Shown here piece by piece: positions 15,314 through 24,425 of a stretch of DNA of 47,854 nucleotides. The stretch spans positions 1-47,854 of the forward strand of contig CALBSK010000083.1 of NCBI GenBank assembly GCA_937967795.1, given 5' to 3'. The stretch comes from an uncultured Alphaproteobacteria bacterium (GTDB lineage Bacteria > Pseudomonadota > Alphaproteobacteria > UBA9655). Under the pieces are notes generated by a model, which was given only the letters and a program-made list of their open reading frames with translations, had not been told where the DNA came from and ran no database searches. A program made the position numbers and the translations under genes. Position 1 is the stretch's first letter, and every line of letters begins with the position of its first letter.

Positions 15314-15351
15314 GATTCTTTCCCCAGGCGCGCTCGTCTGGGGAAAGAATC
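15314..15351 (-). terminator. 14-bp perfect hairpin after rplQ
   Basis: GATTCTTTCCCCAG (15314-15327) pairs perfectly with 15338-15351 around a 10-nt GC-rich loop. It sits 52 bp past the rplQ stop, at the end of the long r-protein operon. The T-run of a classical intrinsic terminator is lacking, so it may act as a 3' barrier or with Rho. Confidence 0.6.
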
Positions 15352-15402
15352 ATGTCTTGCCAAGGATGGCACTGTGATGAAAAGATAAGTGGTTCTCTTA
15401 TC

Positions 15403-15828
15403 CTAGGATAAGGTCTCTTCTTCAGACGTTTTTTCTATAACAGGACCTGAATCTTGGCCTTTTGCATCTATATCCCGATCAACAAGTTCAATAATAGCCA
15501 TAGGCGCATTATCTCCGGAACGGAACCCTGCTTTAATGATGCGGGTATACCCGCCAGCTCGGTCTTTATATCTCTTCGCTAAAGGACCCATAACTTTAGC
15601 AACAAGTTCTTTATCCCCCAAAAAAGAGACAGCTTGACGACGACAAGCGAGAGTTTCTCTTTTTCCTAAGGTGATCATTTTTTCGACGATCGGACGCAAA
15701 TCTTTTGCTTTAGGTAAAGTTGTTTTAATTTGCTCATGCTTTAAAAGAGAAGCAGCCAGTCCCTTAAAAAGGGCTTTTCTTTCTCCTGAATGACGGTTCA
15801 GCTTACGCCCACTAACACCATGACGCAT
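15403..15828 (-). CDS. rplQ: 50S ribosomal protein L17
   Basis: 141 residues, start MRHGVSGRKLNRHSGERKAL, the nearly invariant L17 opening. The C-terminus carries an acidic extension (GPVIEKTSEEETLS) as in many alphaproteobacteria. L17 binds 23S rRNA near the tunnel exit. It follows rpoA by 23 bp and closes the alpha operon. Confidence 0.97.
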   Translation of the reverse strand: MRHGVSGRKLNRHSGERKALFKGLAASLLKHEQIKTTLPKAKDLRPIVEKMITLGKRETLACRRQAVSFLGDKELVAKVMGPLAKRYKDRAGGYTRIIKAGFRSGDNAPMAIIELVDRDIDAKGQDSGPVIEKTSEEETLS

Positions 15829-15851
15829 AATTTAAGTACTCCTTATCCTCT

Positions 15852-16868
15852 TTAAAACGGCTCATCAAGCTTTTTAATAAGTTCTTCAATATTTTCGGGT
15901 GGCCACCCAGATATGTCCATCCCCAAACCTAAGCCCATCTGTGTAAGGACTTCCTTAATTTCATTTAAAGATTTACGACCAAAGTTGGGTGTACGAAGCA
16001 TTTCAGCTTCTGTCTTTTGCACAAGATCTCCAATATAGATAATATTATCGTTTTTCAAGCAATTGGCTGAGCGCACAGAAAGCTCTAACTCGTCAACTTT
16101 GCGCAGGAGGGCCCTATTAAAAGGAAGAATAGAATCTTCTTTTTCAGGATAGGATTCTTTAGGCTCTTCAAAGTTAATAAACTTCTGAAGTTGATCTTGC
16201 AAAATACGAGCCGCCAAAGCCACTGCATCATCAGGCCGCACTGAGCCATCCGTCTCAACACGCATAACTAACTTATCATAGTTCGTCAGTTGTCCAACGC
16301 GCGTATTTTCAACTTTATAGGATACCTTGCGTATAGGGCTATAAAGAGCATCTATAGGAACTAATCCGATAGGAGAATCTGGTTTTTTATTGCTTTCAGC
16401 AGGCACATACCCCTTCCCCGTACTAACAGTTAATTCCATCAAAAGCTTTGCCCCTTGACCCAAGGTACAGATATAATGATCTTTATTTAATATCTCCAGA
16501 TCTGCCACTGCGTCAATATTTCCTGCCGTCACTACACAGGGCCCTTCTGCCTGAAGTTTAACACGAACAGATCCTGCTTTATGAAGATTTGTAATAACGC
16601 CCTTAAGATTGAGGACAATATCTGTCACATCTTCATTCACCCCTGGAAGGGTTGAAAATTCATGCAACACTCCTTCAATTTGAACAGAGGTAATAGCTGA
16701 CCCTTGAAGAGAAGAAAGCAATACGCGTCTCAAAGCGCTGCCTAAGGTCATTCCAAAGCCAGGCTCAAGCGGATCCGCTGTTATTGTAGCAACATAATTA
16801 GGATCTTCGCTATGATCCAGATTTAACTTGTAAGGCTTAATAAGAGCCTGCCAATTTTTTTGTATCAC
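15852..16868 (-). CDS. rpoA: RNA polymerase alpha subunit
   Basis: 338 residues. The N-terminal assembly domain (1-235) shows EPGFGMTLGSALRRVLLSSL, the dimer-interface segment. The C-terminal domain (about 255-325) shows LELSVRSANCLKNDNIIYIG and RTPNFGRKSLNEI, the surface that contacts UP elements and activators. It sits between rpsK and rplQ as in nearly all proteobacteria. The end, WPPENIEELIKKL, is the usual alphaproteobacterial tail. Confidence 0.98.
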   Translation of the reverse strand: MIQKNWQALIKPYKLNLDHSEDPNYVATITADPLEPGFGMTLGSALRRVLLSSLQGSAITSVQIEGVLHEFSTLPGVNEDVTDIVLNLKGVITNLHKAGSVRVKLQAEGPCVVTAGNIDAVADLEILNKDHYICTLGQGAKLLMELTVSTGKGYVPAESNKKPDSPIGLVPIDALYSPIRKVSYKVENTRVGQLTNYDKLVMRVETDGSVRPDDAVALAARILQDQLQKFINFEEPKESYPEKEDSILPFNRALLRKVDELELSVRSANCLKNDNIIYIGDLVQKTEAEMLRTPNFGRKSLNEIKEVLTQMGLGLGMDISGWPPENIEELIKKLDEPF

Positions 16869-16910
16869 GAATCTACCCTCTCGGTAAAAGATTTCTGTTA
16901 ATGATTTAAA

Positions 16911-17321
16911 CTATACCCGACGCCGTTTTTTAGGCTTACACCCATTATGCGGAATGGGGGTAACATCCCGGATAGATGATATCACAAATCCGGTGGCTTG
17001 CAGAGCACGAAGCGCTGACTCACGCCCTGAGCCCGGCCCTTTGACTTCGATTTCAAGGGATTTCATTCCGTGTTCTTGGGCTTTTCGAGCCGCATCTTCC
17101 GCTGCAATTTGCGCAGCATAGGGCGTTGATTTACGTGATCCTTTAAATCCTTTAGTGCCAGAAGAAGACCAAGCAATTGTATTGCCTTGAACATCTGTAA
17201 TATTCACAACTGTATTATTAAAAGATGCGCTTACATGTGCCACACCGGAGACGATATTTTCCCGCTCTCTCCGGCGAATCCTTTGGCCTGCACTCTTTTG
17301 TGTTGTTTTTGTTGATGCCAT
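16911..17321 (-). CDS. rpsK: 30S ribosomal protein S11
   Basis: 136 residues. GVAHVSASFNNTVVNITD and the C-terminal IRDVTPIPHNGCKPKKRRRV are diagnostic. S11 lines the 16S rRNA platform near the Shine-Dalgarno helix. It follows rpsM by 14 bp and precedes rpoA by 42 bp. Confidence 0.97.
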   Translation of the reverse strand: MASTKTTQKSAGQRIRRRERENIVSGVAHVSASFNNTVVNITDVQGNTIAWSSSGTKGFKGSRKSTPYAAQIAAEDAARKAQEHGMKSLEIEVKGPGSGRESALRALQATGFVISSIRDVTPIPHNGCKPKKRRRV

Positions 17322-17335
17322 TTATACCTTAACCT

Positions 17336-17704
17336 TTACTTTTTCTTACCTGCAATTGCAACAGCCTTACCTTTTCGTGTACGCGCATTTGTATGCGTCC
17401 TTTGCCCACGAACCGGAAGCCCTTTTCGATGACGAAACCCACGATAACTGGCTAGGTCCATCAAGCGCTTAATATTCATAGAAACTTCTCTACGAAGATC
17501 TCCTTCAACTTTATATTCATGATCTATTGTTTCACGAATCTTTAAAATTTCATCATCAGTTAATTGATGAACGCGTCGTGCAGCCGGAATCCCCAGCTTT
17601 TTACAAATCTCTTTTGCCTTTGCCGGGCCAATCCCATATATAGATCTTAACCCAATTTCAACTCTTTTTTGCGTTGGTATATTAACGCCAGCTATGCGAG
17701 CCAC
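17336..17704 (-). CDS. rpsM: 30S ribosomal protein S13
   Basis: 122 residues; MARIAGVNIPTQKRVEIGL at the start and the basic tail RGQRTHTNARTRKGKAVAI, which reaches toward the P-site tRNA. S13 forms intersubunit bridges with L5 in the 30S head. First r-protein gene after adk, 33 bp downstream, with rpmJ absent between them. Confidence 0.97.
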   Translation of the reverse strand: MARIAGVNIPTQKRVEIGLRSIYGIGPAKAKEICKKLGIPAARRVHQLTDDEILKIRETIDHEYKVEGDLRREVSMNIKRLMDLASYRGFRHRKGLPVRGQRTHTNARTRKGKAVAIAGKKK

Positions 17705-17737
17705 TCGTTTCTCCTTAGTACACTTTTCGTAAGATTC

Positions 17738-18430
17738 CTAAATATCCTGTGCGGAGTATAGGCATCCAGATTTATCTGTCAACACTTGCGATGGCCCTAA
17801 AAGAAATTCAATTTGGGCATACACCTCTTCAACAGGCTTCATTCCATCAACGATATTTAAACGATGAGTCTTAGAATAATAATCTAAAAGAGGTTTTGTT
17901 CTCTCATTGTATATTTGAAGCCGTGTTTTTATGGCCTCAGGCTCATCATCACGACGGCGAATAAATTCTCGTCCTGAACAACGATCACAAACATCCGCTA
18001 TCTTAGGAGAGATTTCTAATGAATAAGACGCACCACACGCTTTACAAATTCTACGCGCAGAAAGCCGTTTTATTAATTCTTCATCATCTACTTTAAGCTG
18101 AATAATAACATCGAACGCACACCCGCGCTTTTTGAATATCTCATCTATCTTTTGTGCTTGATTAAGCGTTCGAGGGAGCCCATCAAGAATCACACCTTGT
18201 GAATTAGATTTGTCCAAATAATCTTCAAATATTTTAAGAATGATATCATCGGAAGGGAAGCGGCCTGTATCCATTATCCCTTCAATTTGAAGTCCTAAAG
18301 GCGTTTTCCTTTTAATTTCATCTCTTAAAATATCTCCTGAGGAAATCAGAGAAAGGTGATGGCGTGTTTGAATAAGTCGGGCTTGGGTGCCTTTCCCTGC
18401 CGCTGGAGGACCAAAGAGAATGATATTCAT
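17738..18430 (-). CDS. adk: Adenylate kinase (zinc-lid type)
   Basis: 230 residues. P-loop GPPAAGKGT (7-15), DGLPRT (83-88), and a LID domain with four cysteines, C129/C132 and C148/C151, in the spacing that binds structural zinc. It interconverts ATP + AMP and 2 ADP. The location between secY and rpsM is typical of alphaproteobacteria; the start overlaps the secY stop by ATGA. The last 20 residues form an extension with no obvious function. Confidence 0.96.
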   Translation of the reverse strand: MNIILFGPPAAGKGTQARLIQTRHHLSLISSGDILRDEIKRKTPLGLQIEGIMDTGRFPSDDIILKIFEDYLDKSNSQGVILDGLPRTLNQAQKIDEIFKKRGCAFDVIIQLKVDDEELIKRLSARRICKACGASYSLEISPKIADVCDRCSGREFIRRRDDEPEAIKTRLQIYNERTKPLLDYYSKTHRLNIVDGMKPVEEVYAQIEFLLGPSQVLTDKSGCLYSAQDI

Positions 18431-19770
18431 TTTCGCGTTCCCTTCAATCGAGTCTTCTTTAAGAGACCTTCATATTGATGCGCTAAAAGATGAGAGTGAA
18501 TTTGAGCAACCGTATCCATCGGAACACTCACAGCAATCAAAAAGGTTGTTCCTCCTAAATAAAACGGCAAGGAATAGGCTGCGTAAAAGAACTCAGGCAC
18601 CGCACAAACAAAAGCTAAGTAGGCCGCTCCCACGACAGTTAAACGCGTAATCACATAATCCAAATAATTTGCTGTATTCGCTCCCGGACGATACCCGGGA
18701 ATAAAGCCTCCAGCCTTTTTCAAATTATCTGCTGTCTCCTGTGGATTGAAAACAATAGATGTATAAAAGAAAGCGAAAAAGATGATAAGAAACAAATAAA
18801 GGCAAAGATAAACTATGCTTCCGTGATGAAGAAGTCCTACAACCCATTGCATCCATTCAGGGCCATGTCCCGCTGAAAATTGAGCTAAAGAAACGGGAAG
18901 TAATATAAGAGAGCTCGCAAAAATAGGCGGGATAACTCCCGTGCTGTTTAACTTTATAGGAAGATGAGAGCTGTCTCCTCCATACATTTTATTTCCAACT
19001 TGCCGCTTAGGATATTGAATAAGGAGTCGACGTTGAGCACGCTCCATAAAAACAATAAAAGCGATCATACCTACAGAAAACACAAGAATAAATAAAATGA
19101 ATATATAAGACAAAGCACCTGTACGCCCCAATTCTAAGGCGTTGATAATGGAAGAAGGAAGATTAGCAACAATTCCTGCAAAAATGACAAGGGAAATACC
19201 ATTTCCAATTCCACGGCTCGTAATTTGTTCTCCCAGCCACATTAAAAAAAGAGTTGCACCAACGATTGTAATAACCGTTGTAAGCCGGAAGAAAATTCCT
19301 GGATCAATCACAGCCGATCCTGCAGCTCCTTGCATAGTTTCAAGCCCTACGGCCGTTCCGTAAGACTGTAGAACGGCGATAAGAACCGTTAAATATCGCG
19401 TATATTGATTCAGTTTCCGACGCCCAGACTCTCCTTCTTTCTTTAAAGCTTCAAATTGGGGAGCAATAGCTGTCATCAATTGAATGATAATACTTGCTGA
19501 AATGTAGGGCATAATATTAAGAGCCATAATAGACATACGACTCAAGGCCCCTCCCGAAAACATATCGACCATACCAAAAATTCCGCCCCCATGAGAACGA
19601 GCAAATTCGGCCATAACTGCAGGATTAATCCCTGGCAATGGTATATAAGTCCCCAATCGATAAACAATAAGGACACCAAGCGTAAACCATATTCGCTTTT
19701 TAAGGTCTTCTGCCTTAGAAAAAGCCTTAAAGTTTATATTCGCTGCGAGTTGTTCTGCGGCTGATGCCAT
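18427..19770 (-). CDS. secY: Protein translocase subunit SecY
   Basis: 447 residues with ten hydrophobic segments. Landmarks: RIWFTLGVLIVYRLGTYIPL, the plug region FGMVDMFSGGALSRMSIMAL, ERAQRRLLIQYPKRQ in the cytoplasmic C4 loop region, and GFIPGYRPG. SecY is the channel of the general secretion pathway in the inner membrane; its partner SecE is encoded at 45027-45224. The exported proteins on both flanks of this window would depend on it. Confidence 0.97.
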   Translation of the reverse strand: MASAAEQLAANINFKAFSKAEDLKKRIWFTLGVLIVYRLGTYIPLPGINPAVMAEFARSHGGGIFGMVDMFSGGALSRMSIMALNIMPYISASIIIQLMTAIAPQFEALKKEGESGRRKLNQYTRYLTVLIAVLQSYGTAVGLETMQGAAGSAVIDPGIFFRLTTVITIVGATLFLMWLGEQITSRGIGNGISLVIFAGIVANLPSSIINALELGRTGALSYIFILFILVFSVGMIAFIVFMERAQRRLLIQYPKRQVGNKMYGGDSSHLPIKLNSTGVIPPIFASSLILLPVSLAQFSAGHGPEWMQWVVGLLHHGSIVYLCLYLFLIIFFAFFYTSIVFNPQETADNLKKAGGFIPGYRPGANTANYLDYVITRLTVVGAAYLAFVCAVPEFFYAAYSLPFYLGGTTFLIAVSVPMDTVAQIHSHLLAHQYEGLLKKTRLKGTRK

Positions 19771-19787
19771 GATCCCTCTTTAGGCTG

Positions 19788-20270
19788 TTATTCTTGTTTC
19801 CCTGAAGTTTGAGAAGATAAAATCTTCAAAGATCCTCCAGCCTTCTCTATCGCTGCAATAGCAGGCTTTGTGGCCCCAACGACCTCAAGTGAGATTTTTG
19901 TCTTTATCTCACCTTTTCCTAATATCTTAATTCCATCCCTGATACGTCGAACAAGGCCAGCTTTAACCAAAGCTTCTCCATTAATCACTTTTTTGGAATC
20001 AAGTTTACCCGTTTCAAGAGCTTCTTGAAGACGTCCTAAATTAACTTCTACATATTTTCTAGCAAAAATATTAGTAAAACCACGTTTAGGTAACCGCCTA
20101 AAGAGAGGCATTTGTCCCCCTTCAAATCCATTAATGGAAACACCTGTACGAGCCGTTTGGCCTTTACCCCCACGACCACCTGTTTTTCCTTTACCAGATC
20201 CAATACCTCGACTGATTCGCATTTTGGGGCGACGTGAGCCAGGATTATCACGAATTTCATTCAATTTCAT
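19788..20270 (-). CDS. rplO: 50S ribosomal protein L15
   Basis: 160 residues; the glycine-rich RNA-binding stretch RISRGIGSGKGKTGGRGGKG and EGGQMPLFRRLPKRGF are characteristic. A late 50S assembly protein. It stands 17 bp ahead of secY. Confidence 0.97.
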   Translation of the reverse strand: MKLNEIRDNPGSRRPKMRISRGIGSGKGKTGGRGGKGQTARTGVSINGFEGGQMPLFRRLPKRGFTNIFARKYVEVNLGRLQEALETGKLDSKKVINGEALVKAGLVRRIRDGIKILGKGEIKTKISLEVVGATKPAIAAIEKAGGSLKILSSQTSGKQE

Positions 20271-20297
20271 CGTTTTCTTTCCACAAGGTGAAGAACC

Positions 20298-20498
20298 TTA
20301 TGCTCCTTCTTCTACCTTAACCATATGTTTCACTTTTCTAATCATCCCACGAACTTCTGGGGTATCCAGCAGCTCTCGGGCACGACCCATTTTATTAAGC
20401 CCGAGACCACAAAGGGTTGCTCTTTGTTTTCCTTCTCTACGAATAGGACTTCCCGTTTGAGTTACAATGATAGTTTTACCTTGCTTCTTTACCACCAT
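20298..20498 (-). CDS. rpmD: 50S ribosomal protein L30
   Basis: 66 residues from ATG at 20498; a longer frame from 20528 would overlap the rpsE end and give an unusual N-terminus. AAGGGG lies upstream of the chosen start, one base after the rpsE stop. GSPIRREGKQRATLCGLGL is the family signature. Confidence 0.93.
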   Translation of the reverse strand: MVVKKQGKTIIVTQTGSPIRREGKQRATLCGLGLNKMGRARELLDTPEVRGMIRKVKHMVKVEEGA

Positions 20499-20499
20499 C

Positions 20500-21051
20500 T
20501 TATGCATCCCCTTGAGCACGCCTGCCAATGATTTCTCCTACCTTCTTACCACGGCGTGCAGCTACTTGGCGCGGAGCACTAATCATTTGGAGCGCTTTTA
20601 AAGTCGCCCTTACCATGTTATGAGGGTTTGAAGAACCAATGGACTTGCTAACGACATCTTGAATACCAAGAGCTTCACAAACCGCACGCATCGGACCGCC
20701 TGCGATGATTCCCGTTCCAGGAACGGCTGCTCTCATATGAACCTTTCCCGCCCCGTATGAAGCCGTTACATCATGATGAAGCGTCCGACCTTCGCGAAGC
20801 GGAATACGTACTAAATGCCTTTTAGCTTGTTCCGTGGCTTTTTGTATCGCTTCAGGGACTTCTCGAGCTTTGCCTGTTCCATGCCCCACTCGGCCCTTTC
20901 CATCTCCAACAACAACAATCGCTGAAAAACCAAACCGCTTTCCACCCTTAACAACCTTAGCAACGCGATTAATCGCTACTAGTTTTTCAACTAACTCAAC
21001 CTCTTCACGATCTGACCGTGAGGATCGGCTATTTTTTGCTTCTCGTGCCAT
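20500..21051 (-). CDS. rpsE: 30S ribosomal protein S5
   Basis: 183 residues; VVKGGKRFGFSAIVVVGDG and the AAVPGTGIIAGGPMRAV segment are diagnostic. S5 takes part in decoding accuracy and the mRNA-entry helicase site. It follows rplR by 12 bp. Confidence 0.97.
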   Translation of the reverse strand: MAREAKNSRSSRSDREEVELVEKLVAINRVAKVVKGGKRFGFSAIVVVGDGKGRVGHGTGKAREVPEAIQKATEQAKRHLVRIPLREGRTLHHDVTASYGAGKVHMRAAVPGTGIIAGGPMRAVCEALGIQDVVSKSIGSSNPHNMVRATLKALQMISAPRQVAARRGKKVGEIIGRRAQGDA

Positions 21052-21063
21052 TTTCTCTACTTC

Positions 21064-21426
21064 CTAAAATGAAAGACCGGCATTGCGGGCGGCATCTGCC
21101 AATGCTTTTACACGACCATGGTAGAGATATCCACCACGATCAAATACAACTTTTTTAATACCTGCCTTTACAGCACGTTCTGCAACTAATTTGCCGACTT
21201 CTTCAGCAGCTCCCACATTTGATGTGGCTTTAAGTTTATTTTTTAAGTCCTTATCTAACGTTGATGCCATTACCAGTGTATGGTGCATCTTATCATCGAT
21301 AATTTGGGCATAAATATGTTGTTTTGAACGAAAAATTGACAAACGTGGCCTTTCCTTCGTAACCCGCGCAAGCTTAAACCGTGTACGGTGCTTGCGTCGT
21401 TCAAAAAGATTTTGTGTGTGATTCAT
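21064..21426 (-). CDS. rplR: 50S ribosomal protein L18
   Basis: 120 residues; RLSIFRSKQHIYAQIIDD and FDRGGYLYHGRVKALADAAR are typical. L18 binds 5S rRNA with L5 in the central protuberance. It is packed 2 bp from rplF. Confidence 0.97.
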   Translation of the reverse strand: MNHTQNLFERRKHRTRFKLARVTKERPRLSIFRSKQHIYAQIIDDKMHHTLVMASTLDKDLKNKLKATSNVGAAEEVGKLVAERAVKAGIKKVVFDRGGYLYHGRVKALADAARNAGLSF

Positions 21427-21428
21427 GA

Positions 21429-21962
21429 CTACTTCTTTTTACCTTCTTTTCGGACAATATATTCATCTGCATATCTCACTCCTTTGCCTTTATAGGGCTC
21501 AGGTGAACGATAGGCACGAATTTCAGCTGCAATTTGCCCAACACGTTGACGATCTGCACCCGATACTGCAATTTGGGTTGGCTTTTCGCACTTAATATGT
21601 ATTCCTTGAGGGATAGGGTATAAAATATCGTGACTATAGCCAAGTTGCAATTTTAAAGTGTGACCTTCAACTGCCGCACGATATCCCACACCAGTGATAT
21701 CAAGTTGAACCGTAAACCCTTCGCTAACACCTTGAACCATGTTCTGGATACGATTCCTCCATGTCCCCCACAGCATACGGGCTTGCTGAGAATCATCACG
21801 CGGCCTTACGTAAATTGCATTATCTTCCTGTGTGACTTGAACTTCCTTGCTTGTTAACGTTGAAAGTTCTCCATTTTTTCCCTTGACCTTAATTTCCTGA
21901 CCATTAAATACACAGGTCACTCCTTGAGGAAGCGGAATGGGATGTTTTCCTATACGTGACAT
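21429..21962 (-). CDS. rplF: 50S ribosomal protein L6
   Basis: 177 residues from the second of two adjacent ATGs (MSRIGKHPIPLPQGV), the family's usual start; AAGGAT is upstream. The C-terminal signature PEPYKGKGVRYADE is intact. L6 lies beside the GTPase-associated centre. Confidence 0.96.
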   Translation of the reverse strand: MSRIGKHPIPLPQGVTCVFNGQEIKVKGKNGELSTLTSKEVQVTQEDNAIYVRPRDDSQQARMLWGTWRNRIQNMVQGVSEGFTVQLDITGVGYRAAVEGHTLKLQLGYSHDILYPIPQGIHIKCEKPTQIAVSGADRQRVGQIAAEIRAYRSPEPYKGKGVRYADEYIVRKEGKKK

Positions 21963-21972
21963 CATCTAATCC

Positions 21973-22371
21973 TTAGAATACACTACAAAGCACTTCACCG
22001 CCCACATTCAACTCCCTCGCTTTCCCATCGGAAAGGACACCTTTAGGCGTTGAAAGGACGACAATACCTAGACCGTTGTTAATCTGCTTAAGATCTTTGA
22101 TCTTTGTATATACGCGACGCCCTGGTTTTGAAACACGATCAAGACTTCGAATCACAGGTTGGTTTTCATAGTACTTTAACTCAATTTGAAGATTTTCACT
22201 CCCCTCCGGTCCTGTTTCGGAAGAGTATCCTCTGATGTAACCTTCTTGCTTTAAAACTTCAAGTACATTTGCACGAAGTTTTGAACCAGGTGATGTTATG
22301 GTCGTTTTTCTGGCTTTTTGACCATTACGAATCCGGGTTAACATATCACCTAATGGGTCTGAGAACGACAT
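21973..22371 (-). CDS. rpsH: 30S ribosomal protein S8
   Basis: 132 residues; DPLGDMLTRIRNGQ at the start and the GLGIVVLSTPKGVLSD C-terminal signature. S8 binds helix 21 of 16S rRNA; in E. coli it is the translational repressor of the spc operon. No mRNA target was identified here. Confidence 0.97.
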   Translation of the reverse strand: MSFSDPLGDMLTRIRNGQKARKTTITSPGSKLRANVLEVLKQEGYIRGYSSETGPEGSENLQIELKYYENQPVIRSLDRVSKPGRRVYTKIKDLKQINNGLGIVVLSTPKGVLSDGKARELNVGGEVLCSVF

Positions 22372-22382
22372 TCATATCCCTC

Positions 22383-22688
22383 CTACCAACTGGATTTCGT
22401 CATGCCGGGTATATACCCAGCCGATGCAAGCTCGCGTAATGCGATTCTAGAAAGTTTAAATTTGCGATAAACCGCACGTGGTCTCCCTGTCAACTGACAA
22501 CGAGAACGAACTCGACCTGGCGAACTGTTTCGTGGAAGCTCAGCCAACCTCAGGCGAGCTTTAAAACGCTCTTCAGGTGATATACTTAGATCATGTGCTA
22601 TTTCTTTCAATCGCTTTCTTTTTTCAGCATACTGTTTTACCAATTCTTCACGATGAAGATTCTTTTGAATTGAACTTGTTTTAGCCAT
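22383..22688 (-). CDS. rpsN: 30S ribosomal protein S14 (long, zinc-free form)
   Basis: 101 residues, the long type without the CxxC zinc ribbon. RCQLTGRPRAVYRKFKLSR is the family signature. Its start overlaps the end of rplE by 8 bp. Confidence 0.97.
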   Translation of the reverse strand: MAKTSSIQKNLHREELVKQYAEKRKRLKEIAHDLSISPEERFKARLRLAELPRNSSPGRVRSRCQLTGRPRAVYRKFKLSRIALRELASAGYIPGMTKSSW

Positions 22689-23247
22689 TTAGCTCTCCTG
22701 CCCTACTTTGTCCCGTAAAGGGTAAATCAAAACCCCTTAGAAGAACGAGTGCCTCAGCATCTGTTTTCGCTGTTGTGACAAAAGTAATATCCATTCCTCT
22801 AATTTGATCAACTTTATCATAGTTAATTTCTGGAAAAATGATATGTTCACGAATGCCCATAGAATAATTACCCTGCCCATCAAAACTCTTGGGAGAGATT
22901 CCACGAAAATCTCGAATACGAGGCATCGCGATATTCACCAGACGATCCAAAAACTCATACATTCTCGTTTGCCGCAAAGTAACCTTTGCTCCTATACTTA
23001 CGCCTTCACGAAGTTTAAACCCCGCAATGGACTTCTTGGCTTTTGTGAGAATGGGCTTTTGTCCCGCAATTAGCGCCAACTCCTCAAGAGCTCCTTGTGC
23101 CTTTCGGCTATCTTGGGAGGCCTCGCCCAATCCCATGTTGATAACAATTTTCGTAAGACGAGGAACCTGAAAGGAATTCACATACCCCATTTCTTTCATC
23201 AACGAAGGCTTTAACTGCTTCTCATAATGCTCTTTCAACCGTGACAT
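22681..23247 (-). CDS. rplE: 50S ribosomal protein L5
   Basis: 188 residues; LTKIVINMGLGEASQDSRK and IREHIIFPEINYDKVD are the conserved blocks. L5 binds 5S rRNA and contacts P-site tRNA. It lies 8 bp after rplX. Confidence 0.97.
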   Translation of the reverse strand: MSRLKEHYEKQLKPSLMKEMGYVNSFQVPRLTKIVINMGLGEASQDSRKAQGALEELALIAGQKPILTKAKKSIAGFKLREGVSIGAKVTLRQTRMYEFLDRLVNIAMPRIRDFRGISPKSFDGQGNYSMGIREHIIFPEINYDKVDQIRGMDITFVTTAKTDAEALVLLRGFDLPFTGQSRAGELNG

Positions 23248-23255
23248 TCTTTCCC

Positions 23256-23579
23256 CTAACTCTCAATTGTCTCACCGGAACGCTTGGCTATACGCACTTT
23301 GCGTCCGTCTGTGAGAAATTTTATGCCCACTCGCGTCGGTTTCTTGGAAACTGGATCCACGTGAGCTACATTAGAAATGTGTATGGAGGCTTCTTTTTGA
23401 ATGACGCCCCCAGCTTGATTCAACGTTTGCTTTTGATGCTTCTTTACAAGGTTAATACCTTGGACAAGCAGACGATTATCCTGGCGAAGAACTTTTAAAA
23501 CCTGACCCGATTTTCCCTTATCCTTACCGGATATGATACAAACCACATCACCTTTTTTTATACGAAACTGCTGAGCCAT
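23256..23579 (-). CDS. rplX: 50S ribosomal protein L24
   Basis: 107 residues with the N-terminal KOW motif (KKGDVVCIISGKDKGKSGQV). An early 50S assembly initiator near the exit tunnel. Its ATG overlaps the rplN stop (TAATG). Confidence 0.97.
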   Translation of the reverse strand: MAQQFRIKKGDVVCIISGKDKGKSGQVLKVLRQDNRLLVQGINLVKKHQKQTLNQAGGVIQKEASIHISNVAHVDPVSKKPTRVGIKFLTDGRKVRIAKRSGETIES

Positions 23580-23947
23580 TAGAGAACCTCCGGCGCAAGA
23601 GAAATGATCTTCATAAATTCCTTTGCACGTAACTCACGCGTTACGGGACCAAAGATACGCGTTCCAATAGGCTCGCCTTGGGGATTCAGAAGAACTGCGG
23701 CATTATCATCAAAACGAATTGACGTTCCATCTGGCCGACGTATTTCTTTAGCCGTACGTACAATAACGGCCCGACGCACGTCTCCCTTTTTAACACGTCC
23801 CCTTGGGATTGCATCTTTAACAGAAACGACAATTACATCACCAACGGATGCGGTTTTGCGCTTAGATCCACCCAAAACCTTGATGCACTGCACCCGACGA
23901 GCGCCAGAATTATCGGCTACCTTCAGGTTGGTTTGCATCTGAATCAT
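23579..23947 (-). CDS. rplN: 50S ribosomal protein L14
   Basis: 122 residues, the canonical length; MIQMQTNLKVADNSGARRV and the C-terminal LAPEVL are typical. It forms bridges with 16S helix 14. It is the first gene after a 34-bp gap from rpsQ. Confidence 0.97.
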   Translation of the reverse strand: MIQMQTNLKVADNSGARRVQCIKVLGGSKRKTASVGDVIVVSVKDAIPRGRVKKGDVRRAVIVRTAKEIRRPDGTSIRFDDNAAVLLNPQGEPIGTRIFGPVTRELRAKEFMKIISLAPEVL

Positions 23948-23981
23948 GTTTAACTTCCTTTCTTTCTAATACACAAGCGTA

Positions 23982-24221
23982 TTAGCGATCACCTTCTATA
24001 ATAACTTCCCACGCTTTTGACTTGGAATAGGGTTTACATTCTTGAATGTTCACTTCATCACCTTCTTTAAAGTGATTCAATTCATCATGAGCTGCATACT
24101 TTTTTGAGCGCTTAATGAACTTATGATAGAGAGGGTGTTTGATTCGTCGCTCTACCCGAACCGTAACTGTTTTATCAGACTTTGAGCTAACAACAGTCCC
24201 TCTTAAAATACGTTTTGGCAT
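23982..24221 (-). CDS. rpsQ: 30S ribosomal protein S17
   Basis: 79 residues; LRGTVVSSKSDKTVTVRVER and YAAHDELNHFKEGD are the OB-fold family blocks. A primary 16S rRNA binder. Confidence 0.96.
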   Translation of the reverse strand: MPKRILRGTVVSSKSDKTVTVRVERRIKHPLYHKFIKRSKKYAAHDELNHFKEGDEVNIQECKPYSKSKAWEVIIEGDR

Positions 24222-24230
24222 GTATACTCC

Positions 24231-24425
24231 TCAAATTGCCTTTGCACGCTGGTTTAATAACGTCTTTATGCGCGCAATTGACTTTCGTGCGATTCGAAAT
24301 TGATTCGTCTTTTCGACTTGTCCCGTAACCCGTTGGAAACGAAGCCCCATCAATTCTTTTCTATACTCTATGCATTTAGTCTTTAAGCTTGCATCATCTA
24401 ATTGTTTAATATCGTGCCACTTCAT
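24231..24425 (-). CDS. rpmC: 50S ribosomal protein L29
   Basis: 64 residues, two long helices: KQLDDASLKTKCIEYRKELM and RIARKSIARIKTLLNQR. L29 lies at the tunnel exit near the SRP and trigger-factor sites. Its ATG shares one base with the rplP stop. Confidence 0.95.
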   Translation of the reverse strand: MKWHDIKQLDDASLKTKCIEYRKELMGLRFQRVTGQVEKTNQFRIARKSIARIKTLLNQRAKAI

